The position numbers were made by a program, and so were the translations under genes. From NCBI GenBank assembly GCA_034096865.1, contig JAWQFJ010017077.1, positions 1-30,000 on the forward strand: 30,000 nucleotides of DNA. Direction: 5' to 3'. Positions 1-13,010 of this stretch are shown here, one piece after another. The notes under the pieces were generated by a model. That model worked only from the letters and a program-made list of their open reading frames with translations, searched no databases and was not told where the DNA came from. Each line of letters opens with the position of its first letter. The first letter of the stretch is position 1. The DNA is from Theodoxus fluviatilis (Eukaryota; Mollusca; Gastropoda; Cycloneritida; Neritidae).

Positions 1-130
1 ATGAGTGACCAAGTGGATTAAGATTCCGCCCGCTGTCACAACCAGAAGATGGGGGGAAGGGGAGATGTGTGGAGAGAAGAGAGAGAGACGAGAGCTAGCA
101 GGGAGGAGAGGGATGAGAGCGAAGAAAGAA

Positions 131-365
131 GTAGCCGAGAGAGAGAGAGCGAGAGAGAGGCAAAGCGGACAGGCAGACAGACAGACGAGGGACAGACGGA
201 CCGAAAGAACAGACAGACAGACCATGACAGACAGACAGGACCAGACAGACAGACAGACCGAACAGACAGACAGACGAAAGTCAGACGAAAGTCAACAGTA
301 AAGTCAGACAGACAAAGTGTGTGTGTGTGTTTGTGTGTGTTGTGTGGGTGTGTGTGTGTGTGTGT
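131..365. repeat. Composite microsatellite: (GA)n, (GACA)n, (GT)n
   Basis: A purine-rich GA run is followed by imperfect GACA tetranucleotides and then a GT run. The open frames across it on both strands are products of the repeat (RQTD or SVCL type peptides) and are not genes. Confidence 0.9.
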
Positions 366-1190
366 GGAATGCAATCATATCTGTCAGCACAGTGACGTTT
401 GCACAGCACTATGCCTGATGTTCACCAAAACTACTCTTGCTTGACCTGCAAAACATGCTGCTAGACTGACATGTCCAGTTCCGGATGTGTCAGCCATGCA
501 AGGAGTGTAGTTTCATCCGAATTCAAAATTGTATCCGTCTATCTCATATATTTCACACTGCTATGTTGCAAGGATATCCCAGATGCAGAGAATATGTGTG
601 ATTCGATATTGGGAGAGGGGAGGGGGCTGGACCGGGCGAATCTTTGTAAAATGACACATGTACTCCCCCGGGCCATAGGAGTGTGGTCAAGTAAAACAAA
701 GGCAGAAAATTAAATCGAAAATTAGATGCAGACAATGGTTGCAACAAAGAAATGGTAAATGCTGAGGCAGATATCGCCATAACATATGCCTTTATTTTGA
801 GTGTAAAGTTATACATGGGAATATACAGACTAAGATAGTAAAAATGTGGTCTAGCGAATTTGTATGCACTGCTGATATTTCTATCCCATGCATCGAAATG
901 TGCCGTTGCAAACTCGATTATCTCCCTTGAGTCAGTGAGCCTAACAGCCGCTAGTAAGACACTCCTCCGTCACATCCTCAGTGTTAGTGGTGGGAAACAA
1001 GAAACGTTGTAGTCGGGGGGGGGGGGGGGGGGGGGGGGTGTTTAATATTACCTTACCTTGTGGGTCCCCTCCTTGTGGCATCGACGTGTTGGGCTCATAC
1101 TTGACCGGCTCTAATAATTTCGAGTAGTATGTTATTTATCCACCATGTAATAGATATTGTTAACACTTTGGTGAAATAAAAGTTCTGCCG
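366..1190. other. Anonymous sequence with a 24-base G run
   Basis: No coding region, domain or element end was recognised here. The only structured feature is an uninterrupted run of G at 1015-1038. Confidence 0.6.
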
Positions 1191-1306
1191 TTATGATGTA
1201 TGTATGTATGTATGTATGTATGTATGTATGAGTATGTATGTATGTATGTATGTATGTATGTATGTATGTATGTATGTATGTATGTATGTAGATGTATGTA
1301 TGTATG

Positions 1307-1338
<32 letters not shown>

Positions 1339-1541
1339 TGTATGTATGTATGTATGTATGTATGTATGTATGTATGTATGTATGTATGTATGTATGTATG
1401 TATGTATGTATGTATGTATGTATGTATGTATGTATGTATGTATGTATGTATGTATGTATGTATGTATGTATGTATGTATGTATGTATGTATGTATGTATG
1501 TATGTATGTATGTATGTATGTGAGTATGTATATATGTATGT
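1191..1541. repeat. (TATG)n tetranucleotide microsatellite
   Basis: About 350 bp of TATG repeat with a few interruptions near 1229, 1290 and 1308. A short ACC trinucleotide run follows at about 1578-1599. Long MYVC and HTYI reading frames are artefacts of the repeat. Confidence 0.97.
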
Positions 1542-1599
1542 AACTACTGCTGTTACAACTGCTATGACTACCACTATTACCACCACCACCACCACCACA

Positions 1600-2319
<720 letters not shown>

Positions 2320-2400
2320 CTTCCGGCGCGCTCACCTCAGTGGCAGGACGCGTTCACGTAGCTCTCCTACATTCTCGCCGGTTGAAGTGAAAGGTAAAAC

Positions 2401-3380
2401 ATGCCAGTAACTGGGTTCCAGCTGCACTGGAGGTCATGCTTTCCACTCTTCTGGACAGCGATACCATGTCCTCATTCAAAGTATTTGGTGAAAGGAACGC
2501 TACTGTCGTGGTTCTCAGATTCACGTCCCAGGCTGGCCAGCCATCTTCCTCCAATCAAACGACAAACTGCTGGAGAAGAAAACCTCCCGCCCAGCTGCGC
2601 AGAGACCAGCAGAGACGCAACAATTACCGAAACACCGACCTTGCTAGTAAGCAAGCTTCGTCCAGTTTGTGTCCCTCCACTGCTTGTCCTGAGTCCGTTC
2701 CACAAGAAACCTTATCAGTTTCGTCGTCCGCCTTGCCCACTTCACTACACTCGCCAAACCCAAGCAAAGCACATGAAAAGCATGCTGAGAAGTGTGCAAG
2801 CACTGAAAGTGGGTCATCGGACGACACATCAGCCTCAAACCGAAAAAGCACAGCCTCGTCAGCGGTCAGTGGAAATACAGCGCCAAAAGAGTCAGAGCGT
2901 TCCACTAGAATACAACAAATCGTGGACAAGGTGATGCAGCCGTTCCGAGACAAGTGGCAACGCGAGGAAAAGGCAGAGGCAAAGGCGGTTGATTGCGCTA
3001 CTTCCGTGTCAAGTGATCCACGTGTCGAACGTGGAATCGTCGAGGCTTCGTCGCAGCCGCCGATCCCTTCGACTGCAGGTGTCTCGTCTGGTACACAGCA
3101 CAGCCGTCTCGGTGCGGCTACTCCACCAGCTAGGCGAGAGGAAGGAACGACCGGTACCCATCCACCCCGTCGTCGGCAGCAGCCCTGGCGCCCCAAGAGG
3201 AGGTAATTGACGTGATGGACAGTGATGAACTTGTTCGCTCTCGCTACTCGCGCAACAAGACTTGTTGTTGAAGTCTTGATCCCACTCCACCCCACCCACC
3301 CGACCCCTGACGTTTTGTTTTTCGTTTAAGTAATTTGGATCCAATTGTAATAGGCCGGTGGCCTGAACAATAAACCTTTC
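2401..3380 (+). mobile_element. ORF1-only LINE-like unit with 3' tail
   Basis: The unit contains an open frame at 2436-3206 and then about 145 bp of non-coding sequence ending in AGGCCGGTGGCCT (3352-3364), ACAATAAACC and a (TTCG)n to (TC)n tail. A matching hairpin-like 13-mer lies at the 3' ends of the two other plus- or minus-strand LINE fragments near 4715 and 18584, which supports reading this as a LINE 3' end. No reverse-transcriptase sequence lies between the ORF and the tail, so the unit looks like an internally deleted, non-autonomous derivative. The 5' boundary is uncertain. Confidence 0.5.
2436..3206 (+). CDS. Probable LINE ORF1-like protein
   Basis: 256 codons from ATG at 2436 to a TAA stop. 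The N-terminal part reads SSFKVFGERNATVVVLRFT and then WRRKPPAQLRRDQQRR, a short beta-rich stretch followed by a basic linker. This resembles N-terminal sequences of ORF1 proteins in invertebrate LINEs, from memory of the pattern only. The remainder is low-complexity Ser, Thr, Pro and charged residues with a basic C-terminus (PPRRRQQPWRPKRR), consistent with a nucleic-acid-binding role. No zinc knuckle is visible. The start at 2436 puts MLSTLLDSD ahead of the conserved block; an upstream start in this frame is not obvious. It could instead be an unrelated host exon. The frame is intact, unlike the neighbouring LINE copies. Confidence 0.45.
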   Translation: MLSTLLDSDTMSSFKVFGERNATVVVLRFTSQAGQPSSSNQTTNCWRRKPPAQLRRDQQRRNNYRNTDLASKQASSSLCPSTACPESVPQETLSVSSSALPTSLHSPNPSKAHEKHAEKCASTESGSSDDTSASNRKSTASSAVSGNTAPKESERSTRIQQIVDKVMQPFRDKWQREEKAEAKAVDCATSVSSDPRVERGIVEASSQPPIPSTAGVSSGTQHSRLGAATPPARREEGTTGTHPPRRRQQPWRPKRR

Positions 3381-3389
3381 GTTCGTTCG

Positions 3390-3434
<45 letters not shown>
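3378..3434. repeat. (TTCG)n then (TC)n tail
   Basis: Four TTCG units pass directly into a TC run. This is the terminal simple repeat of the upstream LINE-like unit and abuts the 5' truncation point of the next LINE. Confidence 0.9.
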
Positions 3435-5213
<1,779 letters not shown>

Positions 5214-5216
<3 letters not shown>

Positions 5217-5757
5217 GCCTTCCTTATCTCCTTTGTTCCCACTTTCCTCTGCACTTTGCCTTTTTCTATGAGCGCCTTTGGCTCATTTAGAGACTTGACT
5301 TTGTAAGGACATCCATCCCTCTCGATCTGCGTCGATCTGTCATTGAGACTTGGGGTGGGGGAATAGTTGTGGTTCCGATACCCGACCACCCTGTTTTTTC
5401 CTACTGACTTCAAACTATTTTTGATCTTAAAAAAGAATCAAAGAAAAGGAATTGAAGGTAACCAACAAACTACGTGCTATCCCATCTTTCCTATGAGCAC
5501 CATTTAGAGATTGTTTTTAAAAAAGCGTTTTTAGTGCAAGAAACAAACTTTTTGACAGATGATGCTAATGTATACATGACAATTCTTAAAGTAAACACAT
5601 ACATGTGCGCAGCTTCAATCTGGCCTCATAAAGAAAGAAGTTAAGGCCTACCTAGCGATACCTTTTCTTCCTTTACTTCTTTTTCGTGTTACTAAAACGA
5701 CAATTTCATCCTTAGCGTGTCTCTAATTCTCTCTTTGCTTCCGTCCATGCGTCCTTT
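5214..5757. other. Anonymous sequence
   Basis: No gene, element end or conserved motif was recognised between two microsatellites. The composition is AT-rich. Confidence 0.5.
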
Positions 5758-5758
5758 T

Positions 5759-5836
<78 letters not shown>
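5758..5836. repeat. (TC)n(TG)n microsatellite
   Basis: A short TC run joins a run of about 28 TG units. Confidence 0.95.
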
Positions 5837-5837
<1 letters not shown>

Positions 5838-6754
5838 ATCTGGCCGTCTGTAGATTATCTTTCGTTCGTCCATTCGCTTTTTATGCACGTGCCTTTTATC
5901 CTTTGTTGGTCACTCGATCAATCGTTCATGGGTGCATTCGTGCATTCATTATTTTGTCGTTGCCAGTGAAAAAACACCAGCGGGATTCCCAGCCTATGAT
6001 CGTGGGTTAAGCTGTCCTGGAGAGCTGGCGACACGCTATAGTGTGAGGCAAATCCAGCCCCGCATAACGTCACTATGGGGGCAGACGTAAAGCGTTTTGG
6101 AAGAAAATAAATGTGACCCTCCCACACAAAATGACACGGACGTCATCTGGCCTCATTTCGCAATAACGACCAAATAGAACGTCAGTAATGATTTTGGTAG
6201 ATGTCGGAACATACGTCCATTTGTGTATGGAACAACATCGTGTTTTTATGACCTTTCCATCTGCAGCTGTCCAGCTGGTCACATTCAAAATGGCCGACAT
6301 GCTGACAACACCGCGTTGCCTTAAACACACTGTCCAAACTTTCAAATCCATGTTCTCAAAACACACTGTCCAAACTTTCAAATCCATGTTCTCAAAACGT
6401 CATACCGGTGGGTCCCTGTTTTCAGTAGTTCAGAACATTGGCACTTTTGGGGTCACATTTTCAAGCTTCTTACATCGTTGGTAAGGAAAACGCCTCCTCT
6501 TTACGACCACATGCATGGTTCAGAATTTCGAAAAGCGAACATTCGTTTCATTTTGTGGTGGATGGCCACAAGTATATCGCAGTGCAGTCAATCTGCGTGG
6601 AAGTAAGATCAACCAAGATGAATTGGGACGAACAAGGAGGCCCAGTGGGGATAAAGAAAGACGATCGAATGGCTTTGCTTCATCTAGAACAGTGCACCAA
6701 AGGATACACGTCGAGTTAGAAAGGAGAAGTTAGAATAAATAAAAAGGGGAAAAG
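5837..6754. other. Anonymous sequence with one 36-bp tandem duplication
   Basis: No gene is supported. The unit at 6325-6360 is repeated perfectly at 6361-6396. The duplication is a multiple of three and keeps overlapping short frames open, but these show no recognisable protein. Confidence 0.5.
6325..6396. repeat. 36-bp perfect tandem duplication
   Basis: Two identical adjacent copies of a 36-bp unit beginning ACACACTGTCC. Confidence 0.95.
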
Positions 6755-7290
6755 GATGGATAAATGGATGGATGGATGGATGGATGGATGGATGGATGGA
6801 TGGATGGATGGATGGATGGATGGATGGATGGGTGGATGGATGGTTGGATGGATGGATGTTTGGGCATTGAAACAAGTTGAGAGGAAGGTAACCAGGCAGT
6901 CAGGTAGGCAGGCTGGCAGACAGACAGACAGACATACTTCATGATGGGTGGTTGGGTTGGTTCATCAGGTAGGTAGATAGGTAAGTTGGTGGGTAGGTAA
7001 ATAAGTAGATGAATAGGTAGACAAGTAGATGGAAAGGTAAGCAGGCAGGCAAGCAATCAGGCTGCTAGACAGATAGGTAGGTACGCAGGCAGGTAGGCAG
7101 GTAGGTAGGTAGGTAGGGAGGGAGGGAGGGAGGGAGGGAGGGAGAGAGGGAGGTAGGTAGGTAGGTAGGTAGGGAGGGAGGGAGGGAGGGAGGTAGGGAG
7201 GCAGGCAGGCAGGCAGGTATGTCCGTCCGTCCGTAGGTGGATAGAGAGATAAGTAGGTGGGTAGGTAAGCAGGTAAGTTGGCAAACAGGT
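6755..7290. repeat. (GGAT)n and mixed (GTAG/GGAG/GCAG)n tetranucleotide tract
   Basis: A clean GGAT repeat (about 6755-6860) is followed by degenerate GNAG-type tetramers, with runs of GTAG, GGAG and GCAG between 7075 and 7220. Minus-strand PSIH and YLPT frames come from the repeat. Confidence 0.93.
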
Positions 7291-8103
7291 GGGCAGGCAG
7301 ATTGGTAGACTCAAGAGTGGATTTGCGGAATAAGGGGTCAGTGAGTGATAACGGAAACAAAGAGGCAAGGGATGGGTAGGTGAGTGGGTGTGGAGCGTGA
7401 ACAGCGGAGCGTTGGACAGGCTTGTGGGGCACTGCAGAAGGCACGCATGGGTGGCGGGTAACGGGAGAAGGTAGCGAAAACCGGTGCCTGCTGGGAGAGC
7501 CAGAAAACACGTTGAGACGCAGTAAGAAATAAGAGCAGAACGCCCAGGGCCGGCCTCTGGGCACCCCGTGGTGACTTTACGAGGCGAGTCAATGCGGTGT
7601 AAACCCCGAGTCACTTTATTTACGCGATGCACGCCATCCCAGGCGCCTTCCAGAGGACTGGCGGCGTGGTTCCCAGACTCCCGATCCCGGTAATTGGCTT
7701 CAGATGCTGGCGCCGCTGTCGCCATCGGGCCCCCTGCTGGTGCAGTAAGACGAAAATGCTCTCCTGAGCCCCAATCTCTGCATAGCAAGATGCTGTGTTG
7801 GCCCCAGTGGTCCGTGTTGAAAGCAAGGGCCAATAGACCATTCCCGAGTTAGAAAATTGCCATTACTTTCCAAGCCTGGCATTGACTAATGTCCGTTATT
7901 AAAGAAAATTGCATTGTGGAATGAATTAATATATTGTTCTTTGCATTTAATGCTTTGTCATAACACACCAAGGTCGCCTTAACGTAGACTGGGTATAATT
8001 TCATGAGGATTTTGCATATCTCTCAGAGTTGATACAGAGTTCAGTCGCTGTACCCAATAAACTCCGTCGAAGAAGAAGGATTGCGGGTATAAAGTCGATT
8101 TGT
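7291..8103. other. Anonymous sequence, possible retroposon tail near 8059
   Basis: No gene was recognised. CAATAAACTCCGTCGAAGAA at about 8056-8075 resembles the AATAAA plus short simple repeat found at retroposon 3' ends, but nothing upstream of it could be identified. Minus-strand frames across 7300-7880 lack domain-like sequence. Confidence 0.35.
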
Positions 8104-8515
8104 CATTATAAGAAGTATGTAGAATGGTGTATACCATTACAAGAAGTATGTAGAATGGTGTATACCATTACAAGAAGTATGTAGAATGGTGTATACCATT
8201 ACAAGAAGTATGTAGAATGGTGTATACCATTACAAGAAGTATGTAGAATGGTGTATACCATTACAAGAAGTATGTAGAATGGTGTATACATTACAAGAAG
8301 TATGTAGAATGGTGTATACCATTACAAGAAGTATGTAGAATGGTGTATACCATTACAAGAAGTATGTAGAATGGTGTATACCATTACAAGGAGTATGTAG
8401 AATGGTGTATACCATTACAAGGAGCATGTAGAATGGTGTATACCATCACAAGAAGTATGTAGAATGGTGTATACCATTACAAGAAGTATGTAGAATGGTG
8501 TATACCATTACAAGG
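8104..8515. repeat. 31-bp minisatellite, about 13 copies
   Basis: Near-identical 31-bp units contain ACAAGAAGTATGTAGAATGG. One unit near 8287 lacks a single C, and the units near 8390-8450 carry AAG to AGG and ATT to ATC changes. Each junction contains ATGGTGTATACCAT, so ATGGT and ACCAT form short inverted repeats. Confidence 0.97.
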
Positions 8516-8630
8516 ACTCTCGAAAGGATGGAAGATTCAGATCCTGTACATCTGCCAAGAGAACGAATACCACAGTACGATAGTGCGGTTTTACTTCATC
8601 TTTCGACTGTATCGTCCAAATCTTCCTTTT

Positions 8631-8926
8631 CCTTATAGAGCGACGCGCTGCAAGAGTGGACAGACAGCTGTTATGGTAACCCAACGTTTTTCTTATAGAG
8701 CGACGCACTGCAAGAGTGGACAGACAGCTGTTATGGTAACCCAACGTTTTCCTTATAGAGCGACGCACTGCAAGAGTGGACAGACAGCTGTTATGGTAAC
8801 ACAACGTTTTCCTTATAGAGCAACGCGCTGCAAGAGTGAACAGACAGCTGTTATGGTAACACAACGTTTTCCTTATAGAGCGACGCACTGCAAGAGTGGA
8901 CAGACAGCTGTTGTGGTAACCCAACG
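8631..8926. repeat. 60-bp minisatellite, about 5 copies
   Basis: Five copies of a 60-bp unit, each containing TATAGAGCGACGCACTGCAA. The first copies are about 95% alike, with GCGCTG/GCACTG and CCC/ACA variants. Because 60 is divisible by three, frames on both strands stay open (20-residue repeats), which by itself does not indicate coding. Confidence 0.97.
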
Positions 8927-9339
8927 AGGCGAAAAGTGTGAGGAGCGAGCCATAAAGCAAATCGGGAAGCGTGAAAATTGGACCCCGTATTTCCTCTGCA
9001 GGTTGTCCCATTCTGAAAGGCTCACAAAGCCGGGATGGCGCAGCACTAAACTGCATGGAACTCGCATCTCTCCACTCGGATTTCCGGCAGGAACAGATGT
9101 CCACAGTCGTCTCGCTCTCCTCCTCTCTCCCTCTGCCACTGCTTCCTGGAAACCTCATCACACTCCTCATTAAACAGCAGGGGTTCTGAGCCATTCGTGG
9201 TCAAGGCTCCCTTTGGCCACGCGTGTTTGCCAGGGGGTTGGAAAGTTAATAACAAACCCCCCACCGTCCACAAGTCATTCAGGCCAGGTGAGCGCTCCAA
9301 GGTGGGGGAGGGGAGGGGGAGAGGGGCGTGGGTGGGTGT
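8927..9339. other. Anonymous sequence
   Basis: Open frames run from the 60-bp array into this stretch on both strands, but none shows a recognisable protein. A G-rich patch lies at 9300-9330. Confidence 0.4.
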
Positions 9340-9525
9340 GGATAGGTGGATGGAGTTTTACTGCCCATCATCCTTTGTAGGCTTTTCAAGGATATTCACT
9401 AAACAATTCATTAGAGTTGGTTAGAATAAGAGCAAGCCAGGCGACGGTTTCCCTAGCTATTCGCCTCTTTCGAAATGCGAAGGGAGACGCGGTGGGTCAT
9501 TTCTTACCCCCAACCCACAAGGGGA
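9340..9525 (+). repeat. Dispersed repeat, copy A
   Basis: This is one of three copies of an unclassified interspersed repeat in the window. Landmarks in order are a GGATGGA head, TTTTACTGCCCATCATCCTT, GGTTAGAATAA, TATTCGCCTCTTTCGAAATG, GGAGACGCGGTGGGTC and CCCCCAACCCAC. The length is about 180 bp. No RNA polymerase III box was confidently seen, so a SINE origin is only a possibility. Confidence 0.75.
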
Positions 9526-9747
9526 CGGGCTGGGGTCGACCTCTGGTCAGGGGTGTGAAAGAGTACTGACAAACGTGCGGACTCTTATCCAAAGGAGGAG
9601 ATGAATAAATTTCTGGTTAGGACAGGTAACAGAAGTTGTAATCCCTTGGAGTAACAAATGAAAGAAATGAAATCCAAGATGTGTCCAGTGCTGGGATCTT
9701 CCGAATCACTGCTTGGATCGCACCTCTAATTCTGTGCTTGAACGAAG

Positions 9748-9912
9748 CCCTCTGTGGGTTGGGGGTCGGAATAGACCCACGGCGTCTCCCTGCGCGATTC
9801 GTGATAGGCGAATAACTACGAACATCGTGACATTTTGTGATTTTCATGTACAACGTCCATACATAGCCTACTATGGCTGATAGGCAGTAAAACTTCATTC
9901 ATCCATCCATGA
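9748..9912 (-). repeat. Dispersed repeat, copy B (inverted)
   Basis: On the minus strand it reads GGATGGATGAATGAAGTTTT, ACTGCCTATCAGCC, TAGTTATTCGCCTATCACGA, GGGAGACGCCGTGGGTC and CCCCCAACCCACAGAGGG. It is the inverted partner of copy A, about 220 bp away. Confidence 0.75.
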
Positions 9913-10053
9913 TTGTACGAAAACGCAGAAGGTATTAACCAATGGCTAAAACTTCAGAAATATTATCGTGCACGTGAACATTTTCTCGCGGCGTTATTGG
10001 ACGAACTTCCGAACCGGCAGGATGAGGATGGAAACCGTGAGGGAAATCCGCCT

Positions 10054-10250
10054 GACAAAGTTGGATGTGATAAAGCTGGACATGACAAATTGGGATGTGA
10101 TAAAGCTGGACATGACAAATTGGGATGTGACAAAGCTGGACATGACAAAGCTGGACATGACAAAGCTGGACATGACAAAGCTGGACATGACAAAGCTGGA
10201 CATGACAAAGTTGGATGAGACAAAGTTGGACATGACAAAGTTGGATGTGA
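10054..10250. repeat. 15-bp minisatellite, about 13 copies
   Basis: Units of GACAAAGCTGGACAT with a 30-bp two-variant arrangement at the left side (GATAAAGCTGGACAT alternating with GACAAATTGGGATGT). All frames are open because the unit is divisible by three. Confidence 0.95.
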
Positions 10251-10300
10251 CAGTGAAGTTCTACAAACTGGGCTCTTGAGGTCACTCTCACTAATTTCTG
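10251..10300 (+). repeat. Dispersed short repeat, copy 1
   Basis: CAGTGAAGT, an 11-base spacer, and then GGGCTCTTGAGGTCACTCTC with CACTAATTTCTG. The second copy, lacking the spacer, is at 11380-11419. Confidence 0.85.
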
Positions 10301-12684
10301 GACGGCTTATCCTCCATTTCAACCGATGATGCTTCAATGAATGGTGATCCTGTTGTTGTCCAGCAAATTTCGAAAAGGCCTATGGAAATAAATTCCCTCT
10401 AATCCTCCGAATGTACCTCATTTGGAATATATTTTTTAGAATTAAGATTTTGTGTTCCATTTGATCCTTTTTCGATTTAGGGCTTAATCTCCTTCAAGGG
10501 ATGCCTCTCTTCTCTGTCTTTATCGTGTTCATTTTCTCTTCTTCATTACCCATAATTTCACACGTAATAAAGAATCGCTCATACACGTAAACAGTGCGGT
10601 GAGGCAGTCGGAAAACATTTCATTCCAGTATTCATAACAGTTCCCCCAAATACGCAAGGGGCGTGACTGTCTGAGACTATTTGGCGTTTCTCGGGCTGTA
10701 ATTTCTTCCGACAGTGATGGAAACGTCCAAGCAGGACCTGTCACATTCATCAGTTTCTGCACCGGGGCGCAGGGTGAAATTTACCCTCGTCCTGATGAGG
10801 TCCGCGATACCCTCCGGTGTAAAAGAGCGATTTGAAAGGGAGATAACTCTAATCTGACAAACCTCCTCCAAGCGCACAGTGCCCCCATTGTGAGGCGGAT
10901 TTCTCCTGCCGCTTTCCATCACGGCGAGGGGGAATTAATTTTTTGGCTACATTAAGATTTGCAAGCCGTTAAAGTGGTCTGTGTAGGACTGGTAGAGACG
11001 GGGTCGCGCTCCCATTGGGAACGACAGAGGGCGTTCAGGGGCGCTGCTCATGCGTGCCTGGAGGGCTGCAGTTACAGCAAACACCAGGGGGAGCTGGCTT
11101 CTCGCTGCTGACGTCACAGGATGCCGTCAAAACGCGCATGTGCACATGGCTTCTCCCTTCCGTCATGGCCACCGATGCCCTGCTCGCCACTTGGCATGTC
11201 GCCAGGAATTGGGACTGGTGAAAGCTTCCAGAAGGCACTGGTTTGAAAGGGTCCAGTGTCATACTTAACGCTAATTCAAGGACCAGCATCAGTGGAAAAA
11301 GTGTGAACTTTCGTTTCTATTCCACAACTAAATGACTGCCGAGAAAGGTTGCCACTTTTCACCTGTAAGCACTCACAGGCAGTGAAGTGGGCTCTTGAGG
11401 TCACTCTCACTAATTCCTGCTGCGTCCAACAGGAGGGAACGTGATTGTTCCCCTGTTCAGGTCGTTGAGATGAGGAATAGAGTCTCGCAAATAGCGAAGA
11501 CATAATCGATGTAAATTGCTCTTGAGGATGAAGTGTTACACTGGAAGGCATAGAATAGAGATAGAGTGAAATTCCTAGCAGACTGACGTTTATCCAAGGA
11601 AAAATCAGGAGTCAGCTGAAGAAAAATATTATTCAAAAAGACCAACAATAGAGTAGTGTGGTATTCTTAGACATACCATTTGGTTTTTATCAAAACCCTG
11701 TTCTCCATAATTTTGAAAATTTAAAACGTTGTTCAAAACCCTGACTGAAACAATGGCAATAAGCTTCAAGCGACTAGAATTTCACAGGAAAAGTCTGCTG
11801 AGTACAAAAACCTGTTGAATACGCCTAAAGTTGAAAACTAAAAGTAGCACACGACTCACCAGGTTAATCCAATGAATACTTGGACGTTTTGTCTCTTCAT
11901 GTCATGAGACAATGAAACCTGTTGGAAAGTAAGTTTTCCAGTGCATATCAAATGTACTACAAGTGACAAACTGGTTAGTCATGCACTGAACTGCTCCAAG
12001 GAAGCATCTACATTATTACATGTACTTACACCGGAAAGTTGTTGTGCTGCACAGAAATCTCTCTCGCAGGAAATAGAAAGCTAACTAACATATTTTTAAA
12101 AAATGCGATTATATGTCAGCATGACCACGAGTGCCTCCATTACAAACTTAGATATCTATTTTCACCAAAATTCTTCAAGTGGATGCAATGTTCTGAGACT
12201 TTAACAACACTAATTGACAGGGTTGTGGTTGGGGGTTGGGGGGGGGGGGATGTTGCTATTGACATGTGCTGGAAATTACATGTAATAACAATGTACATCA
12301 TCAGATTGCGTGGGCAAGATAATAGGCTTGGAGAACATATGAATTTGGATTTTTTGAATGGACATGATAATTATTGGAACGTGAAAAATTATAAGTGTAA
12401 GCACACAAACAGGTGCAGAGTCTGCACATAATAATACCTACTTTAGATAACTGAGAGTCACGTAGAAGAAGGTGTTTTTTAAGAGGGCACAGGACTACAC
12501 TCCGGTTGCTGCCCACATGAAGGAGCACCACCACTTTGCTTCTCCCTATGTCAAAAACCTCAGAGAGGGAGGCTGACTGGTTCCACAGTGGCATCCGCCA
12601 TACCATCTGTACCAGCGGAGACATTCCCCAGCTTAACACAGCCCGAGGCCGATACAAACTGCTTTTCCTCTATGCAGAGAGTGC
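10301..12684. other. Anonymous intergenic-like sequence
   Basis: No gene was recognised in 2.4 kb. Items seen are the motif AAAGGGAGATAACTC near 10836, the second short repeat copy at 11380-11419, and a G-rich run at 12227-12249 within an open frame of no recognisable protein. Confidence 0.45.
11380..11419 (+). repeat. Dispersed short repeat, copy 2
   Basis: CAGTGAAG joined directly to TGGGCTCTTGAGGTCACTCT and CACTAATTCCTG. It matches 10251-10300 except for one substitution and the missing 11-base spacer. Confidence 0.85.
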
Positions 12685-13010
12685 CAGTTCAGTTCAGTTC
12701 AGTCTCTTAACCCTGAGATGGGTTGTTGAGGTACCACGGATGACTTTTGGACAATCTTCCTTCATCGATCTCTATCCTCTGTGGCTCGCTGTGAGTCAGC
12801 AAAGGTCAACCCTGTTCACTCTTTGATGGTGTCTTCCCACCTCTTTCTCTGCTTGCTTCTCCTTCTCCCACCTGGTACGGTACCTTGCAGGATGGTCTTG
12901 GCCAGCCCACTGCCTCTTGACACGTGACCGTACTACTTCAGCTTTCTGCTTTTCACGATTGAGAGCAGGTCTTCGTACTGTCCAAATGCTCTCATGATAA
13001 CCGGTATGGA
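12685..13010 (-). mobile_element. LINE ORF2 C-terminus and 3' tail, decayed
   Basis: On the minus strand one continuous frame reads EDLLSIVKSRKLK, a stop, YGHVSRGSGLAKTILQGT, GGRRRSKQRKRWEDTIKE, a stop, TGLTFADSQRATEDRDR, a stop, and RKIVQKSSVVPQQP up to a final TGA. This is the well-known C-terminal tail of a group of invertebrate LINE ORF2 proteins (K-W-Y/F-G-H, then GRRRGRQ, E-W-T and R-W-R-K). The three internal stops each replace a conserved Trp. The final TGA is the first part of a (CTGAA)n tail at 12685-12703. It is 5' truncated and dead. Confidence 0.85.

Noticed and set aside
6730..7833. Pro/Tyr/Leu-rich minus-strand frames of 108-258 codons
   Set aside because: They arise from GNAG tetranucleotides; the non-repeat part shows no domain.
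8104..8515. CRISPR-like array
   Set aside because: Units are directly adjacent with no unique spacers, and the context is eukaryotic.
9913..10337. Repeat proteins DKAGH, TKLDM and their antisense
   Set aside because: A 15-bp unit keeps every frame open; no start context or domain.
10677..10922. Minus-strand 81-codon frame as part of a gene or SINE
   Set aside because: Only the short GGGAGATAACTC motif seemed familiar; there are no pol III boxes, tail or target duplication to support it.
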